From positions 1-62,187 of the forward strand of contig NZ_VSRL01000025.1 of assembly GCF_012184385.1 (NCBI RefSeq): a DNA stretch of 62,187 bases, written 5' to 3'. Below are positions 1 through 10,343 of this stretch, in pieces. The notes under the pieces are model-generated. The model had not been told where the DNA came from. It searched no databases and worked only from the letters and a program-made list of their open reading frames with translations. Position 1 is the first letter of the stretch. Each line of letters starts with the position of its first letter. The DNA comes from Lentzea indica (lineage in GTDB: Bacteria; Actinomycetota; Actinomycetes; Mycobacteriales; Pseudonocardiaceae). Both the position numbers and the translations under genes were made by a program.

Positions 1-618
1 CCTGGCCAGCCCAGCAGCTCGGTGCCGAGCGCGATGCCCGCGGCCGTGGCGCCGCTGCCCTGCGGCACGACGATGGTGGCGTTGTCGATGCCGCGCTCGC
101 CGAAGCTGCTCGACGAGCTCGATCGCCGCCGCGACGTACCCGAGCGTGCCCAGGCCGTTCGAGCCGCCGACGGGCAGCGTGACGGCCTTGTCGTGGTTGA
201 CCCGCTCGTAGGCCTCGACGGTCTCCTCGGCGTCCGCGCAGATGTGCACGTTCGCGCCGAACATGTGGTCCAGCACGACATTGCCGGACTTCTCGTACGC
301 GTCACCCTTCATCGGCACCTTGGCCGTGAGCACGAGTTCGCAGCGCAGGCCCAGCTTCGCGCACGCCGCCGCGGTCTGACGGCCGTGGTTGGTCTGCAGC
401 GCGCCGAACGTGATGATCGTGTCCGCGCCCTGGTCGACGGCCTGCCCGAGCAGGAACTCCAGCTTGCGGAGCTTGTTGCCGCCGGCGCCCAGTCCGTTGA
501 CGTCGTCGCGCTTGATCAGGACCGGCGGGCTGCCGAGCGCGGCCGCGAGCCTCGGGGCGTCGTCCAGCGGGGTCGGCCAGCTGCCCAGTGCGACTCGCGG
601 GAACGCGCTCAGGTCCAT
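1..618 (-). CDS. PLP-dependent D-cysteine desulfhydrase / ACC deaminase family protein (partial, one frame break)
   Basis: Fold-type II PLP enzyme, 3' end outside the window. The product begins MDLSAFPRVALGSWPTPLDD and shows the family's cofactor region (KRDDVNGLGAGGNKLRKLEF, about residues 37-56), in which the lysine of GGNK is the expected Schiff-base residue, then FGALQTNHGRQTAAACAKLG, typical of D-cysteine desulfhydrase/1-aminocyclopropane-1-carboxylate deaminase relatives. Start is the ATG at 618. Near 103-104 an extra base shifts the frame; past it the expected text (GERGIDNATIVVPQGSGAT) continues in another frame, so this is one gene with a probable sequence error. Substrate (D-Cys, ACC or another amino acid) cannot be assigned. 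It lies 14 bp downstream of the NUDIX gene on the same strand, perhaps co-transcribed. Confidence 0.75.
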   Translation of the reverse strand, partial: MDLSAFPRVALGSWPTPLDDAPRLAAALGSPPVLIKRDDVNGLGAGGNKLRKLEFLLGQAVDQGADTIITFGALQTNHGRQTAAACAKLGLRCELVLTAKVPMKGDAYEKSGNVVLDHMFGANVHICADAEETVEAYERVNHDKAVTLPVGGSNGLGTLGYVAAAIELVEQLRRARHRQRHHRRAAGQRRHGRGHRARHRAAGLAR

Positions 619-632
619 GGTGCGAGCTTAGG

Positions 633-1163
633 TCAGACCTCGCGGCCGAACTCCGCGTAGCGCGCGGAACCGCTCTCAAGTGCCGCGACGGCGAGGGTGA
701 GCCTGCGGTGCAGTGACGGGTAGATCTTGGGCTTGGCCTCGTCGAGCGTCAGGTACGCCACGCCCGACAGCTCGGGGTCGTGCGCCACGGCACCGTTCAC
801 GACACCGCCGTCGAACACGAACTGGTGGCAGTCGCGCCAGACACCGTTGCGCGGGGTCCAGTCCACGACGAGCAACGGCCCGAGCTCGACGTCGAGACCG
901 AGCTCCTCGCGGATCTCCCGGATCGTGGCGGCCTTCGGGGACTCGTTGTCCTCGGTCATGCCGCCAGGGATGTCCAGCACCGTCTTGTACGCCGGCACCA
1001 CGAACAGGACGCGTCCCGCGGAATCGCGGATCAGCGCGCCACCGGCACACGTCTTGGTTGGCCGGCTCGACGCCACTCCCGGCACGAACTCGAGTTCGGC
1101 AGGACCCTCGTCGAGAACATCGACGGCGAATGCGGCGGGGTCACCCGCGTGCAGAGCAGACAC
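633..1163 (-). CDS. NUDIX hydrolase
   Basis: Predicted to hydrolyse a nucleoside-diphosphate-linked substrate in the cytoplasm. The full NUDIX box is visible as GGMTEDNESPKAATIREIRE followed by ELGL, matching GX5EX7REUXEEXGU, in the middle of a roughly 176-residue protein that starts at the GTG at 1163 (VSALHAGDP). The frame stays open further upstream to 1259, but that segment has no family-like sequence, so I chose 1163; the start is uncertain. The substrate is not predictable from the sequence. It ends 14 bp before the PLP enzyme start, suggesting a two-gene unit on the minus strand. Confidence 0.8.
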   Translation of the reverse strand: MSALHAGDPAAFAVDVLDEGPAELEFVPGVASSRPTKTCAGGALIRDSAGRVLFVVPAYKTVLDIPGGMTEDNESPKAATIREIREELGLDVELGPLLVVDWTPRNGVWRDCHQFVFDGGVVNGAVAHDPELSGVAYLTLDEAKPKIYPSLHRRLTLAVAALESGSARYAEFGREV

Positions 1164-1340
1164 AAGTTGATGATCACACCACAGAGTGAATCCCGCACGG
1201 GCTGTACGGGCGTTCGTGCCTGGTAAGCAGGTGTCCCCGTGATGACGGAATGCAACCAAACGATCAGAGAGTACGCTTGGCGCTGTAACTCCGTGCGATC
1301 AATCGCCGATGTCCAGGCAACATCGGTGGAGGTGACGCCA

Positions 1341-1688
1341 ATGGGGGCAACCGGTGCCGCCAAGCGCAGACGCGACGGTAGATCGGCCCCGTGGTCGGTG
1401 GTCGGGCTGACTGTCGTTTTCGTCGTGGTGGCCCAGGTCCAGTTCGCCATCGCGATCGCGGAATCGGTCTGGTGGCCGGCCGCGGTCGGGCTGTTGCTGC
1501 TGGCCGTGGCGGTCGCGTTCGTGAAGACGGCGCGCAGGCTGCGTTGGGAAGACAGCGACCCGTACGAGGCACCGCCCGAGGTGGCCAAGCCGCTTCCCGC
1601 CGAGTACGAGCGCCACGTCGACGCCGACGGAAGTCTTGCTCGCGCGGTCGGCGACGTGGTCCACGCGTCGCGGCGCTGGCGGGCCTGA
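1341..1688 (+). CDS. Small two-helix membrane protein, unknown function
   Basis: A 115-residue protein starting at ATG 1341 (MGATGAAKRRRDG), with a good ribosome-binding site GGAGGTGA 6 bases upstream. It has a basic N-terminus, two closely spaced hydrophobic helices (about residues 18-62), then a charged cytoplasmic-type tail rich in Glu/Pro/Arg. I do not recognise a family. The neighbours do not suggest a role. The 177 bp between the NUDIX start and this gene is probably the shared divergent promoter region, although no clear -35/-10 pair was seen. Confidence 0.6.
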   Translation: MGATGAAKRRRDGRSAPWSVVGLTVVFVVVAQVQFAIAIAESVWWPAAVGLLLLAVAVAFVKTARRLRWEDSDPYEAPPEVAKPLPAEYERHVDADGSLARAVGDVVHASRRWRA

Positions 1689-1840
1689 CAGCCTCACAGG
1701 GCTCCGGCTGGGCGAGGCAGGGTCGCCCAGCCGTTTCCGCACGTCCGCCCCTGGATTTCAGGTTTCCGGCAAGGTTCTGGTCATGGCTCGTCCCCCAGGC
1801 TCGGTAGCGCAAGGGAAACCTCGCTCCGAAGGGGGAGAAC

Positions 1841-2305
1841 ATGAAGATCGCATCTGTGGCCGGTGCCACCGGCCTGCTGCTCGCTGCGGCGACCTCGATG
1901 ATCATGGCAGGCCCGGCGAACGCGGCAGGGGAGAAGCCGTTGGGGGAGTACACCGGCCTGCCGGACACGGTCGAGACGACCGCGCCCGGTGACGTTTCGG
2001 CGATGCACTGCGGCCACGCGCACAGCAACCGCGACACCCGGACCGGCAACTTCTTCGACGCCAACGCCGTGGCCATCCGCAGGGGCCCGCACACGCCGGA
2101 GTGCGCGGCGGACGGGCAGGGGCAGCTCAGCCACCGCGTCGACTACCACTGCTGGACGAACGGTGACGCCGTGACCCGCGGCGGCGTCACCTACCGCACG
2201 TGGTCGTACCTCCGCGACGTCACGACCGGCGTTTCGGGCTGGGTCAGCGACGCCTACCTGGACCGCAACCCCGCCAGCTCCAGGGGCAGCACGTCGCCCT
2301 GCTAA
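1841..2305 (+). CDS. Secreted SH3-like small protein
   Basis: A 154-residue exported protein. ATG 1841 follows a strong Shine-Dalgarno (AGGGGGAGA). A Sec signal peptide is visible: MKIASVAGATG, a hydrophobic core, and a likely cleavage after PANAA near residue 29. The mature part has several cysteines (CGHAHSN, PECAA, HCWTNG, a final SPC) and ends with a strand-rich region (VTYRTWSYLRDVTTGVSGWV) resembling bacterial SH3-like extracellular domains seen in actinomycete secreted proteins. Role unknown. Its stop overlaps that of the convergent SARP gene by 3-4 bases. Confidence 0.65.
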   Translation: MKIASVAGATGLLLAAATSMIMAGPANAAGEKPLGEYTGLPDTVETTAPGDVSAMHCGHAHSNRDTRTGNFFDANAVAIRRGPHTPECAADGQGQLSHRVDYHCWTNGDAVTRGGVTYRTWSYLRDVTTGVSGWVSDAYLDRNPASSRGSTSPC

Positions 2306-5300
2306 CGCTGAGCGGTGAGCCGGGCCAGCAGGCTCACCGTGTCGGTGTGGCCGGGACGGTGGCCGGTCTCGAGGTGGATCCCCAGAGCCTCCTCAGCGCT
2401 GGCCACCGCCTCGTCCATCGCGCCGTTGGCACCATGAGCGACCGCGAGAGCGGTCAGCGCGCGGCCGTGCAGCACCCGCAACCCGGCGTCGCGGGCGAGG
2501 CCGGCCGCGCGTTCCGCCGTCTCGGCGGCGTCCTCGCCGAGTGCGACGAGAGCGGAGCTGAGCTCGATCAGCGCCTCCACCTCGCCCCGGCGGTAACCGT
2601 CCTGGCGTGCGAGGTCGAGCGCGCGCCGATGCCGTTCCACGGCCTCGCCGAACCGGCCCCAGTGCCGATCTACGACGCCCAGCACGTTGTGCGCGTCCAG
2701 TTCCGTGGCGCGGCTCTCGGTCTCCTGGGCCAGTTTCAACGCGTGCAGCGCGTCCGCCTCGGCCCGGTCGTGGTCATCGAGCTGACACCGCACGAGGGCG
2801 AGCAAGATCAGCGTTGAGCCCTCCATCTCGCGCGCCGCCATGTCGCGCTGGATCTCCAGCGCATCGGTCACGTAACCGGCCGCCCGCTCGTACTCGCCCA
2901 GCTCGAAGCAGATCTGACCGAGCAGGCTGAGGTCGATCGCCTCCCCGACCCGTGACGAGTGCTCCCGGTGGATCTTCAACGCCAGCGTGCAGTGCTCTTC
3001 CGCCAGCCGCAGCCGGCCCAGTTCGAAGTAGACGTTGCCGAGGTTGCCCAGCACCTCGGCCTCACGGACGCGGGCACCGATCCGCCGCACCACGGCCAAA
3101 GCGTTCGCGTGGTGCGCCGCGGCCTCCATCAGCCGGCCCCGGTGCCGGTGGATCACCCCGAGGTTGCCCAGCGCGGCGGCCTGCGCCTCGTGCCAGCCAG
3201 CCCGTTCGCTGAACCGCCTGGCGAGCTCGAAGTGCTCGATCGCGGGCTCGTACCGGCTGAGGCTCACGCCGCGCGGTGGCGATGCCGTGGTGCATGGCGG
3301 CCTGGGCCATGAGATCGCCGCCGAACCGGGCCGCGCGCAGGCCGTCGGACAGCGCCGCCAGCCAGTCGTCGTGGTACTTGCGCAACCAGAAGAAACCGCG
3401 CAACGCGTCGGCGAGCCGCCACGCCAGCCGCCGGTCCTCGGTCGTGGCGGTGTGCCGGATCACCGCGACCAGGTTGCGGCGCTCGGTCTCCAGCCAGCCG
3501 AGCCCGTCGGCCGGGTCGTCGGAGCTGAACTCGGGCCGCGGCAGGTGCAGCATCGCCGGGTTCACCTGATCCGCGGCCCGGTAGGCGGTGTGCAGGTATC
3601 CGATCGCCATCCGCCGCACCGCCCCGGCTCGTTCGGCGGCGTCGTCGTGGCGCTCCGCCAGTTCTCGCGCGTACATCCGCAGCAGATCGTGCAGCTGGAA
3701 CCGGTCCGGTGTGGTCTGTTCGACCAGGTGTGCCGATCTCAGCACGTCCAGCAGCCGCCGCGCGGTGGCCACGTCGGTGCCGGCGAGCCAGGCCGCGGCC
3801 GCGGTGTCGAAATCCGGCCCCGGATGCAGTCCGAGCAACCGGAACAACCGTCCGGCAGGCCCTGGCAACGCCAGGTACGACCACGAGAACACGACCCGCA
3901 CGGCCGAGGCCGGATCACCCGGCACGTCCAGGTCTTCAAGCTCTGTCACGAGTTCGGCCAGCGGTACGTCATCACGTCGCACGGCCCGTTCAGCGGCAAC
4001 CCGCAACGCGAGCGGCAGCAACGCGCATCGGCGGGCGAGATCGAGAGCCGCGGCGGGTTCGGCGGCCACCCGGTTCGCACCGAGCACCTGACGCAGCAAC
4101 TCCACGGCTTCCCGCTCGCTCAGCCGTTCCAGCCTGAGCCGGTGTGCGCCGTCCCGCGCCACCAGCCCCGCCAGGTCGTCGCGGCTCGTGACCAGCGCGA
4201 CGCAGCCGTGCCGGCCCGGCAGCAACGGCCGTACCTGATCCGCCGACCGCGCGTTGTCGAGCAGCACCAGCATCCGCCGTCCCGCCAGCGCCGACCGGAA
4301 GAGAGCGGACCGTTCGTCCACAGTGGACGGTATCGCCGCCGGATCGAAGCCCAGCGTGCGCAGAAACCCTTCCAGCGCGGCGTTCGGCGTCATCGGCTCG
4401 GCCACGTCGTAGCCGCGCAGGTTCACGTACAGCTGCCCGTCGGGGAAGTCGTCCGCGTGCTGATGCGCCCACTGCACCGCGAGCGCCGTCTTCCCCACGC
4501 CTCCTGTGCCCGCGACGGCCGAGATCACCACCGGTGCCGCCAGGCCGAGGAGGGTGTCCAGCTCGCGCAGGGCGTCGTGCCGGCCGGAGAAGTGCGGTAC
4601 CGGTGGCGGCAACTGCGCCGTCAGGTGGGCAGGCATCGGCTTCTTGACGGCACGCACGGCAGGCGGTGCGAGCCCCGGATCCTGCCGCAGGATCGACGTG
4701 TGCAGCCGCTGCAGCTCCGGCCACGGATCGACGCCCAGTTCGTCGGAGAGCCGGTCTCGCAGCCGCTGGTAGGCGCTCAGTGCCTCGGCCTGCCGCCCCG
4801 ACCGGTACAGCGCGAGCATGAACTGACCAGTCAGCCGTTCGTCCAGCGGATGTCGCCGGGTGGCCGCCGCCAGCTCCGTCAGGAGCTCGCCGTGCCTGCC
4901 GAGACCGAGCTGCAGGTCGATCCGGTCCAGCTCGGCGGCGAACCGCTCCTTCGCGAGCTCCTGCCGGACGTTGTCCAGCCACGGCGTGTCCAGCTCGGCG
5001 AACGCCTCTCCCTGCCACAACGCCAAGGCCTGGTCGAGCAGCGCCAGCTTCGCCGTCCCGTCCGCCGCGCGTCCCTCGGCCAGCAGCCGGTGGAACTCGT
5101 GCAGGTCGACCGCCGCCGGGTCAACGGTCAGCACGTACCCGCCGGACTTCCGCGTGATCGCCGCCCCTTCGATCCGGCGGAACACGTTTCTCAGCCGGGA
5201 AACGTAGGCGTACAGCGTGTCCTTCCCCTGGCGCGGCGCGTTTTCTCCCCACGCGCGCTCCATCAGTCCTTCCGCGGACACCACCTGGTTCGCGTCGACC

Positions 5301-5407
5301 AGCAGTGCCGCCAGCACACATCGTCTGCGTCCGTGCCCGAGATCGACGGGCATGCCGTCGCTCCACACCCCCACCGCCCCGAGCAGCCGGAACTCCGTGC
5401 CCCCCAT
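2302..5407 (-). CDS. SARP-family transcriptional regulator with NB-ARC and TPR domains (one frame break)
   Basis: Large AfsR/DnrI-like activator of about 1035 residues. Order: OmpR-type winged helix (about 1-95, ends SGGYVLTVDP), bacterial transcriptional activation domain (about 100-245, LALYRSGRQAEALSAYQRLR), NB-ARC ATPase with Walker A GTGGVGKTALA near residue 300, then helical TPR repeats to the C-terminus (GNLGVIHRHRGRLMEA, GNLGNVYFELGRLRLAEEH). Such proteins bind heptameric direct repeats and recruit RNA polymerase to antibiotic-cluster promoters. A frame break lies near 3270 (net +1 or -2) in the linker before the TPRs; both halves are conserved, so I treat it as one gene. ATG 5407 gives the canonical N-terminus. 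It is a good candidate controller of the NRPS-PKS operon starting at 10344, which has matching repeats upstream. Confidence 0.85.
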
Positions 5408-5500
5408 GTCTTTTGGGATAGCACAATCGCCGAGCCTCCGTACCCGTTTCCGGAATCTCCCCGCGCGACCTGGAATCGGGCTCGTGGCGGCCCGGACGTG

Positions 5501-6921
5501 TCAGCGGTTGGACCGTTCGGACCAAGGATTGGGCAGGTACGCCCACGCCGTCGTCTTCGGGTCGAGCCGCATCAGCGTGAGCGGCTTGGCAGGCAGAGGG
5601 TCGTGCAGCAACGCCTGCCGGTCAGGCGTGTCCGGGACCGCCTTCGCCACCACGTCCCAGAGCTCGGCGTCCGGTGCGTCGAGTGCGGAGACCAGCCCGG
5701 TCAGAGCGGTCGCGAAGAACGTGGCGAACGTCTTGGCGCGCAAGCCTTCCTGGCTCGCGTGCAGTCGCGCGGGCAGGTCCGCGCGCGGGCTGACCCGGAT
5801 GTCGGCCAGGTCGCGGTAGATCAACCGGCGCGGCCTGCCGTTCACCAGCCCCACCAGCAGGTTCTGCTCGTGCGCCTCCAGCGCCACACCTCGCGCGAGC
5901 AGCGTCATCAGCGGCGGGACGGCCAGCTCGGCGAACTCCGCGAGCCACCTGACCGGGTCGCCGAGCCGCGGATCGGTGGAGGGCCGCCGTCGACCGGGCG
6001 TGCGGTCAGCGCGGCCAGCGGCAGCAGGGTTTCCCGAGGACGTGGCACGGGCTTGTCGCGCAGGATCACGCCCAGCGCGCGGTTCGGTTCGCCGTCGGTG
6101 AGCACCGCGGCCGACGCGCGGTTGTGCTGCAGTTCGATCCCCTCGACGACGTCGGCGAGGAAGCCGGAAACCGTGGTGGCCGTGGCGATCGAGCCGCCGG
6201 AGATGTCCCGCACGGCCGAGGTGATCTGCGCGCTGAGCGTCGTTTTCACGTGCCAGCCGCCGGCGGACAACGTCCGCAGCGCCATCAGCGGGTGAGCGGT
6301 CAGCGTGCCGGTGCTGGACACGTTCAGGCGTCCGGCCTGCCACGGGTGTACCGGGAGGAGGATTCGTTCGCCGTCGCGGAGCTCGGAAGGCCAGTCGCCG
6401 AACACCACGTGGTCGCGAGCGGGGTGCAGGCGCAGGGCGACCGTCGGGCGGTGCTCGGGGCCGTACGCCAGGTGGTCGTGGGCGGTGAACCCGGTGCGGT
6501 TGCGGCAGCACGGGTGCAGCGGATGGCCGTCGACCACGCTCTGCTCGTGCTCCTCCAGCGACCGTTCGAGGAATGGAGTCGTCAACGGGCTCGTTGTGCG
6601 GGAGAGCGCCAGTCCGGCCACGCTGTGGGCGACCTCGGCGATCAGGTTCCCAGAGCCGGGCCAGCGCAGTGCGGTGAGGAGGTCGACCGGGTGGAGGTAC
6701 TCGGCCGGATCGGCGCTGACCTGCGGCAACGGCTCGATCGCGAAGGCGCGCCGCAGGCGCGCGAGGATCGCCGCGCGGGCTCCCGGCAGCGCCGTGAGGA
6801 ACCGCTCGGCGCGCTCTCCGTCCAGTGCGGCGGCGAATTCGGACTCGACCGGTGTTTGCGTCAGAATGATCAGATCCTGACACAGCGCCAGAGGGAAGCG
6901 GACACCGGTGGAATCGATCAC
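5501..6921 (-). CDS. IucA/IucC-family siderophore synthetase (one frame break)
   Basis: NRPS-independent siderophore (NIS) synthetase: ATP-dependent adenylation of a carboxylate (often citrate or a citrate derivative) followed by condensation with an amine or alcohol. Family text includes HPWQAGRLNVSSTGTLTAHP, LRTLSAGGWHVKTTLSAQIT and HEQNLLVGLVNGRPRRLIYR (FhuF-like C-terminal region). The frame breaks near 5985 by loss of one C in a CCCC-like run; the C-terminal part (DPRLGDPVRWLAEF to SERSNR) follows in the next frame. The start is unresolved: family similarity begins about 6860, no canonical codon lies there, and the nearest in-frame GTG is 6921, which would overlap the divergent neighbour by 14 bp. 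Confidence 0.8.
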
Positions 6922-8368
6922 TGATCCCGACGGCATCACCACGACCGCCCTGCTGAACTGCCTGCGCCGCGAGGTGGGCGAGCAGGGGGCGGGTGGCACG
7001 ATCCGCCTGCCTCGCACCGGCGTCCTGCTGCGTGCGCGGGAGGGTCGCTGGCTGTCGGATCCCGAGGTGTTCTCCGGCTCGTGGCAACCCGTGTCGTGGC
7101 AGGAGCTCGCGGTGCTCATCACCAAGGAGCTCGGTGACCCGCCGGTCGGTTTCCTCGACGAGATCGCGGGTTCGCGGTCCGCCATCGCCGCCGTGCTCGA
7201 CGCCCGTCCCGCTCCGCCGGAAGACCTCTACCAGCGGACCGAGCAGGCGTTGATCGCCGGTCACCGCTACCACCCCGCGCCGAAGGGCCGCGGTGGCGTG
7301 CCCGCGCGGGAGTGGTTGCCGTACGCGCCCGAGGTGCACGCCCGGTTCTCGTTGGCACGCCTGGAAGGTGAGTTCGTCGACGACGGCGACGTCCCGTTGC
7401 CCGCGGGTGTTCTGCCCGCGCATCCCTGGCAGCTGTCCCTGCTCGGCCTCTCCGCCGATGCGGTCGGTCACGAGGTGTGGCCGACGTCGTCGGTGCGCAC
7501 GGTCTACGACCCGGCCGCCGACCTGTTCTACAAGTTCAGCCTCGACGTGCAGATCACCAACGACGTGCGCCGTTTGTGGGCGCACGACCTGCGCTGGATC
7601 CCGCCTCTTGCCCGCCTGCTCAGACCGGTGTTCGCGGACATCGCGTCCGCGTATCCCGGCACGGCGTTCCTGATCGACCGCGGCTACCGGACGTCCCCGG
7701 AATCCTTTGAGGGACTCGCGGTGGTGGTGCGTGACGGAGTTCGGCAGCACACTCTGCCCGGCGCGACCCCGTTGCTGGCGGCCGGAATCAGCGAGGGCTT
7801 CGACGGAAACCCGTTGAACGGCTTGGACCGCGACGGCGCCCTGCGGTGGTTCCGGCAGTACGTCTCGGTCGTCGTTCCGCCTGTGCTCCATGCCTTTTTC
7901 GCGCACGGTGTCGTGATGGAGTGCCACCTGCAGAACGTCCTGGTCGGTGTGGACTCCGACGGGATGCCGGTCCAGGCGATCTACCGGGACCCGGAAGGCA
8001 TGCGGCTGCTGCCACGCCACGCCCGGCTGCTGTCCGAAGTGGACGGATCGGGTGGATCGCGGGGCGTTTCCGAGGCGAAGGGCTGGGAGCGGCTCCAGTA
8101 CTGCCTCGTCGTGAACCACCTCATCGAGATCGCGGGTGCCGTGCAGGCCCGGCACCCCTGCCTGGACGTGTGGCCGGAAGCGCGGTCCGTTTTCCTTGCG
8201 TATGCCAGGGATCACGGTTCCCAAGAGCTTCTGACGTCGTTGCTGGAGAGCCCGTCCGTGCCCGCGAAGGCGAACCTGTTGCTGCGGTGGACGCGGGCGG
8301 AGGGCGCGGCGAGCCGGTACGTCGACTGCCCGAACCCGTTGTACCGTAAGGCGTTCAGCGCGCGCTGA
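6908..8368 (+). CDS. IucA/IucC-family siderophore synthetase
   Basis: Intact 486-residue NIS synthetase, divergent from the preceding one. GTG 6908 follows GAGGGA at about 10 bases. The first 80 residues are less typical; conserved features then appear: [13 protein letters not shown] near residue 120 (nucleotide-binding region), [11 protein letters not shown] near 170, [16 protein letters not shown] near 210 (the KTS/KFS-type motif), and [17 protein letters not shown] near 335, the IucC C-terminal signature. The pair with its divergent partner implies two successive condensations building a polycarboxylate or hydroxamate siderophore, but no monooxygenase, acyltransferase or iron transporter is next to them, so the product is unknown. 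Its stop overlaps the convergent TIM-barrel gene by 14 bp. Confidence 0.88.
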   Translation: MESITDPDGITTTALLNCLRREVGEQGAGGTIRLPRTGVLLRAREGRWLSDPEVFSGSWQPVSWQELAVLITKELGDPPVGFLDEIAGSRSAIAAVLDARPAPPEDLYQRTEQALIAGHRYHPAPKGRGGVPAREWLPYAPEVHARFSLARLEGEFVDDGDVPLPAGVLPAHPWQLSLLGLSADAVGHEVWPTSSVRTVYDPAADLFYKFSLDVQITNDVRRLWAHDLRWIPPLARLLRPVFADIASAYPGTAFLIDRGYRTSPESFEGLAVVVRDGVRQHTLPGATPLLAAGISEGFDGNPLNGLDRDGALRWFRQYVSVVVPPVLHAFFAHGVVMECHLQNVLVGVDSDGMPVQAIYRDPEGMRLLPRHARLLSEVDGSGGSRGVSEAKGWERLQYCLVVNHLIEIAGAVQARHPCLDVWPEARSVFLAYARDHGSQELLTSLLESPSVPAKANLLLRWTRAEGAASRYVDCPNPLYRKAFSAR

Positions 8369-9191
8369 TCGACGTGAACCTCTGGGTCTGGCCGGTGATC
8401 GCGGTCTCGACCGGTGTGCGCTCGAGCGACGACGCGCCGTAGAAGCCGTGCACGCCCGTGGTGTGCTTGAGAACGTGAGCGACGTCCTCCGGCTCGGCGA
8501 GCGGGCCGCCGTGACACAGCACGAGGACGTCGTCGCGGACGGCGAGCGCCGCGTCGGCCCACTCCTGCAGCAGGGCGACGCTCTCGTCGAGGGTCGGACC
8601 GCTGACGGCACCGATCGTGCCGCCGATCGTGAGGCCGAGGTGGCACACCACGACGTCGGCACAGGCCTCCGCCATCGCGGCGGCGTCCTGGGCGGAGAAC
8701 ACGTACGGGGCGGTGACGAGGTCGTGGCGGCGGGCCGTCGCGATCATCTCCACCTCCACGCCGTACCCCATCCCGGTGGCTTCCAGGTTGGCGCGGAAGT
8801 TCCCGTCGATCAGCCCGACCGTGGGGAAGTTCTGCACACCGGCGAAACCGAGGCGCGCGAGCTCCGGCAGGAAGACCTCGGGCGAGTAGAACGGATCGGT
8901 GGCGTTCACGCCGGCCAGTACGGGCGTTCGCTTCACCACCGGGAGGATCTCTCCCGCCATGTCGACCACGACCTCGTTGGCGTTGCCGTACGCCAGCAGG
9001 CCCGCCAGTGAACCGCGCCCGGCCATCCGGTAGCGGCCCGAGTTGAAGACGGTGAGCAGGTCGATGCCACCGGCCTCCTGGCACTTGGCCGACAGGCCGC
9101 TGCCCGCGCCGCCGCCGATGATCGCCTCACCGCGCGTTGCCTTGGCGCGCAGGCGTTCCAGCACCTGCGCGCGGGTGAAGCCCACGCTCAC
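8355..9191 (-). CDS. Phosphoenolpyruvate-hydrolase-family TIM-barrel protein
   Basis: A 278-residue protein of the family annotated as phosphoenolpyruvate hydrolase/TIM-barrel signal transduction protein (Pfam PEP_hydrolase). Characteristic stretches are [20 protein letters not shown] (about 21-40), [40 protein letters not shown] and [15 protein letters not shown] near the C-terminus. The name PEP hydrolase comes from superfamily membership and the true reaction is not established. GTG 9191 overlaps the stop of the upstream dehydrogenase (GTGA), indicating translational coupling. Similar proteins pair with UPF0261 proteins elsewhere; here the partner is a dehydrogenase. Confidence 0.8.
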   Translation of the reverse strand: MSVGFTRAQVLERLRAKATRGEAIIGGGAGSGLSAKCQEAGGIDLLTVFNSGRYRMAGRGSLAGLLAYGNANEVVVDMAGEILPVVKRTPVLAGVNATDPFYSPEVFLPELARLGFAGVQNFPTVGLIDGNFRANLEATGMGYGVEVEMIATARRHDLVTAPYVFSAQDAAAMAEACADVVVCHLGLTIGGTIGAVSGPTLDESVALLQEWADAALAVRDDVLVLCHGGPLAEPEDVAHVLKHTTGVHGFYGASSLERTPVETAITGQTQRFTSISAR

Positions 9192-10024
9192 TTCCCGCGG
9201 ACGTGGTTGAGCACGGCGCTGATGTCGTTCTCCGCCAAGCCGTCCGCGACGGCCGCGGCGAGCTTCTCCTGTGCGCCGGCGGCCACGCCGTTCGCCACAC
9301 CGCCCGCGTCGAGCACGAGGCGGAGGTCCTTCTCCGCCAGGCCGAGCGAGAACTGGGTGGAGCCGGGGTTCTCGAGCTTCGCGCGCACCCGCGGGATCAG
9401 CGAGCCGACCGCGGTGCCCTCCAGCGCGGTGAGTGCGGCGTCGGTCTCGACGCCGAGCTCGTCCGCGAGCGCCAGCGCCTCGGCCACCATGACGAACGAC
9501 GATCCGAGCACCAGGTTCACGAGCAGCTTCACCGACGCCCCCGCGCCGGGGGGACCGACGTGCTTGACCTTGCCGAGCACGGCGAGCACGTCCGCGGCCT
9601 CCGCGAGGTCGGTCTCGGTGGCGCCCGCGTAGATGCCGAGCTCGCCGGAGCTCGCGGCGGGCAGGCTGCCCTTCACCGGCGCGTCGATCAGGCGCACGCC
9701 GTCGGGAAGGGTTTCCCGCAGTGCGGCAAGGGCCTGCGGGCCGATCGTGGACATCTCGACGACGATCGTGCCGGGCTTCAGCGCTTCCGCCGCGTTCGCG
9801 TAGACCTCCTGCACGGCCTCCGGGCCGAACAGCATGGAGATGACGAGATCCGCGCCCGCCACGGCCTCCGCCGGCGTGCTCGCGGCCGAAGCGCCCGCTT
9901 CGACGAGCGGCGCCGTCCGGTCCGCGGTGCGGTTCCACACGGTGAGGTCATGTCCTGCTGCCGCCAGCCTGGTCGCCATCAGTGCGCCCATGCGGCCCAG
10001 TCCCAGAAACGCGATGCGAGTCAC
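9188..10024 (-). CDS. NAD(P)-dependent 3-hydroxyisobutyrate dehydrogenase-like oxidoreductase
   Basis: Beta-hydroxyacid dehydrogenase family, 278 residues, ATG 10024. The N-terminus has the Rossmann motif [17 protein letters not shown] (GxGxxG), followed by [13 protein letters not shown]-type substrate motif appears as [15 protein letters not shown] (about 115-130), and the catalytic lysine region as [16 protein letters not shown] (about 165-180). Family members oxidise or reduce short 3-hydroxyacids or glyoxylate/succinic semialdehyde. It is translationally coupled to the TIM-barrel gene downstream; the two likely form a small catabolic or moonlighting unit unrelated to the siderophore synthetases. 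Start follows no strong Shine-Dalgarno. Confidence 0.85.
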   Translation of the reverse strand: MTRIAFLGLGRMGALMATRLAAAGHDLTVWNRTADRTAPLVEAGASAASTPAEAVAGADLVISMLFGPEAVQEVYANAAEALKPGTIVVEMSTIGPQALAALRETLPDGVRLIDAPVKGSLPAASSGELGIYAGATETDLAEAADVLAVLGKVKHVGPPGAGASVKLLVNLVLGSSFVMVAEALALADELGVETDAALTALEGTAVGSLIPRVRAKLENPGSTQFSLGLAEKDLRLVLDAGGVANGVAAGAQEKLAAAVADGLAENDISAVLNHVRGK

Positions 10025-10092
10025 GTGGCCGGACAGTACAGGAGCTCCGCGGTCGTGCTGTTGGGTTTCACGAAACTCAGATGTCGCAACGA

Positions 10093-10110
10093 CTTCACGT
10101 TCCGTTCACT
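10093..10110 (+). promoter_or_regulatory. Candidate SARP operator, upstream pair
   Basis: Two heptamers, CTTCACG (10093-10099) and GTTCACT (10104-10110), separated by 4 bases, give the 11-bp periodicity typical of SARP binding sites. The second heptamer sits inside a perfect inverted repeat, ACGTTCC (10097-10103) and GGAACGT (10111-10117), so another dimeric regulator could also bind. Located about 235 bp upstream of the first NRPS gene and about 70 bp upstream of the divergent dehydrogenase gene. Function is inferred from spacing and context only. Confidence 0.4.
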
Positions 10111-10212
10111 GGAACGTTCCAAGCGCGTGCATGCCCGGTCACGGATCGTTCATGATCGACTGGTGCGGCGGACCTATTTGTTTCATTAATTGCCACGAAC
10201 GGTCTATTGGTC

Positions 10213-10230
10213 GTTCACCTTCAGTTCACT
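10213..10230 (+). promoter_or_regulatory. Candidate SARP operator, downstream pair
   Basis: GTTCACC (10213-10219), a 4-base spacer, and GTTCACT (10224-10230): near-identical heptamers on the same face of the helix at an 11-bp repeat, the arrangement bound by SARP regulators just upstream of a -10 element. It repeats the heptamer found at 10104-10110. The NRPS start codon lies about 114 bp downstream. The intervening sequence is G-rich and no convincing -10 hexamer was identified. The rest of the 319-bp interval 10025-10343 holds nothing else I can name. Confidence 0.5.
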
Positions 10231-10343
10231 ACCGTTGCTCCTCACGTGACGGTGGGGGGTCGCGCCGAGGGAGGGGCATTCGGGCCTGGGAGGGGCCGAG
10301 TGCAGGTGTGCAACCGTCAGATCTGGGCTTTCAGGGGAGAATC

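Noticed and set aside
3035-6295. Very long plus-strand open frame (about 1086 codons) opposite the SARP and siderophore genes
   Set aside because: Antisense shadow of high-GC coding DNA: composition is Arg/Pro/Gln-rich, no family motif, and both real genes on the other strand have conserved domains.
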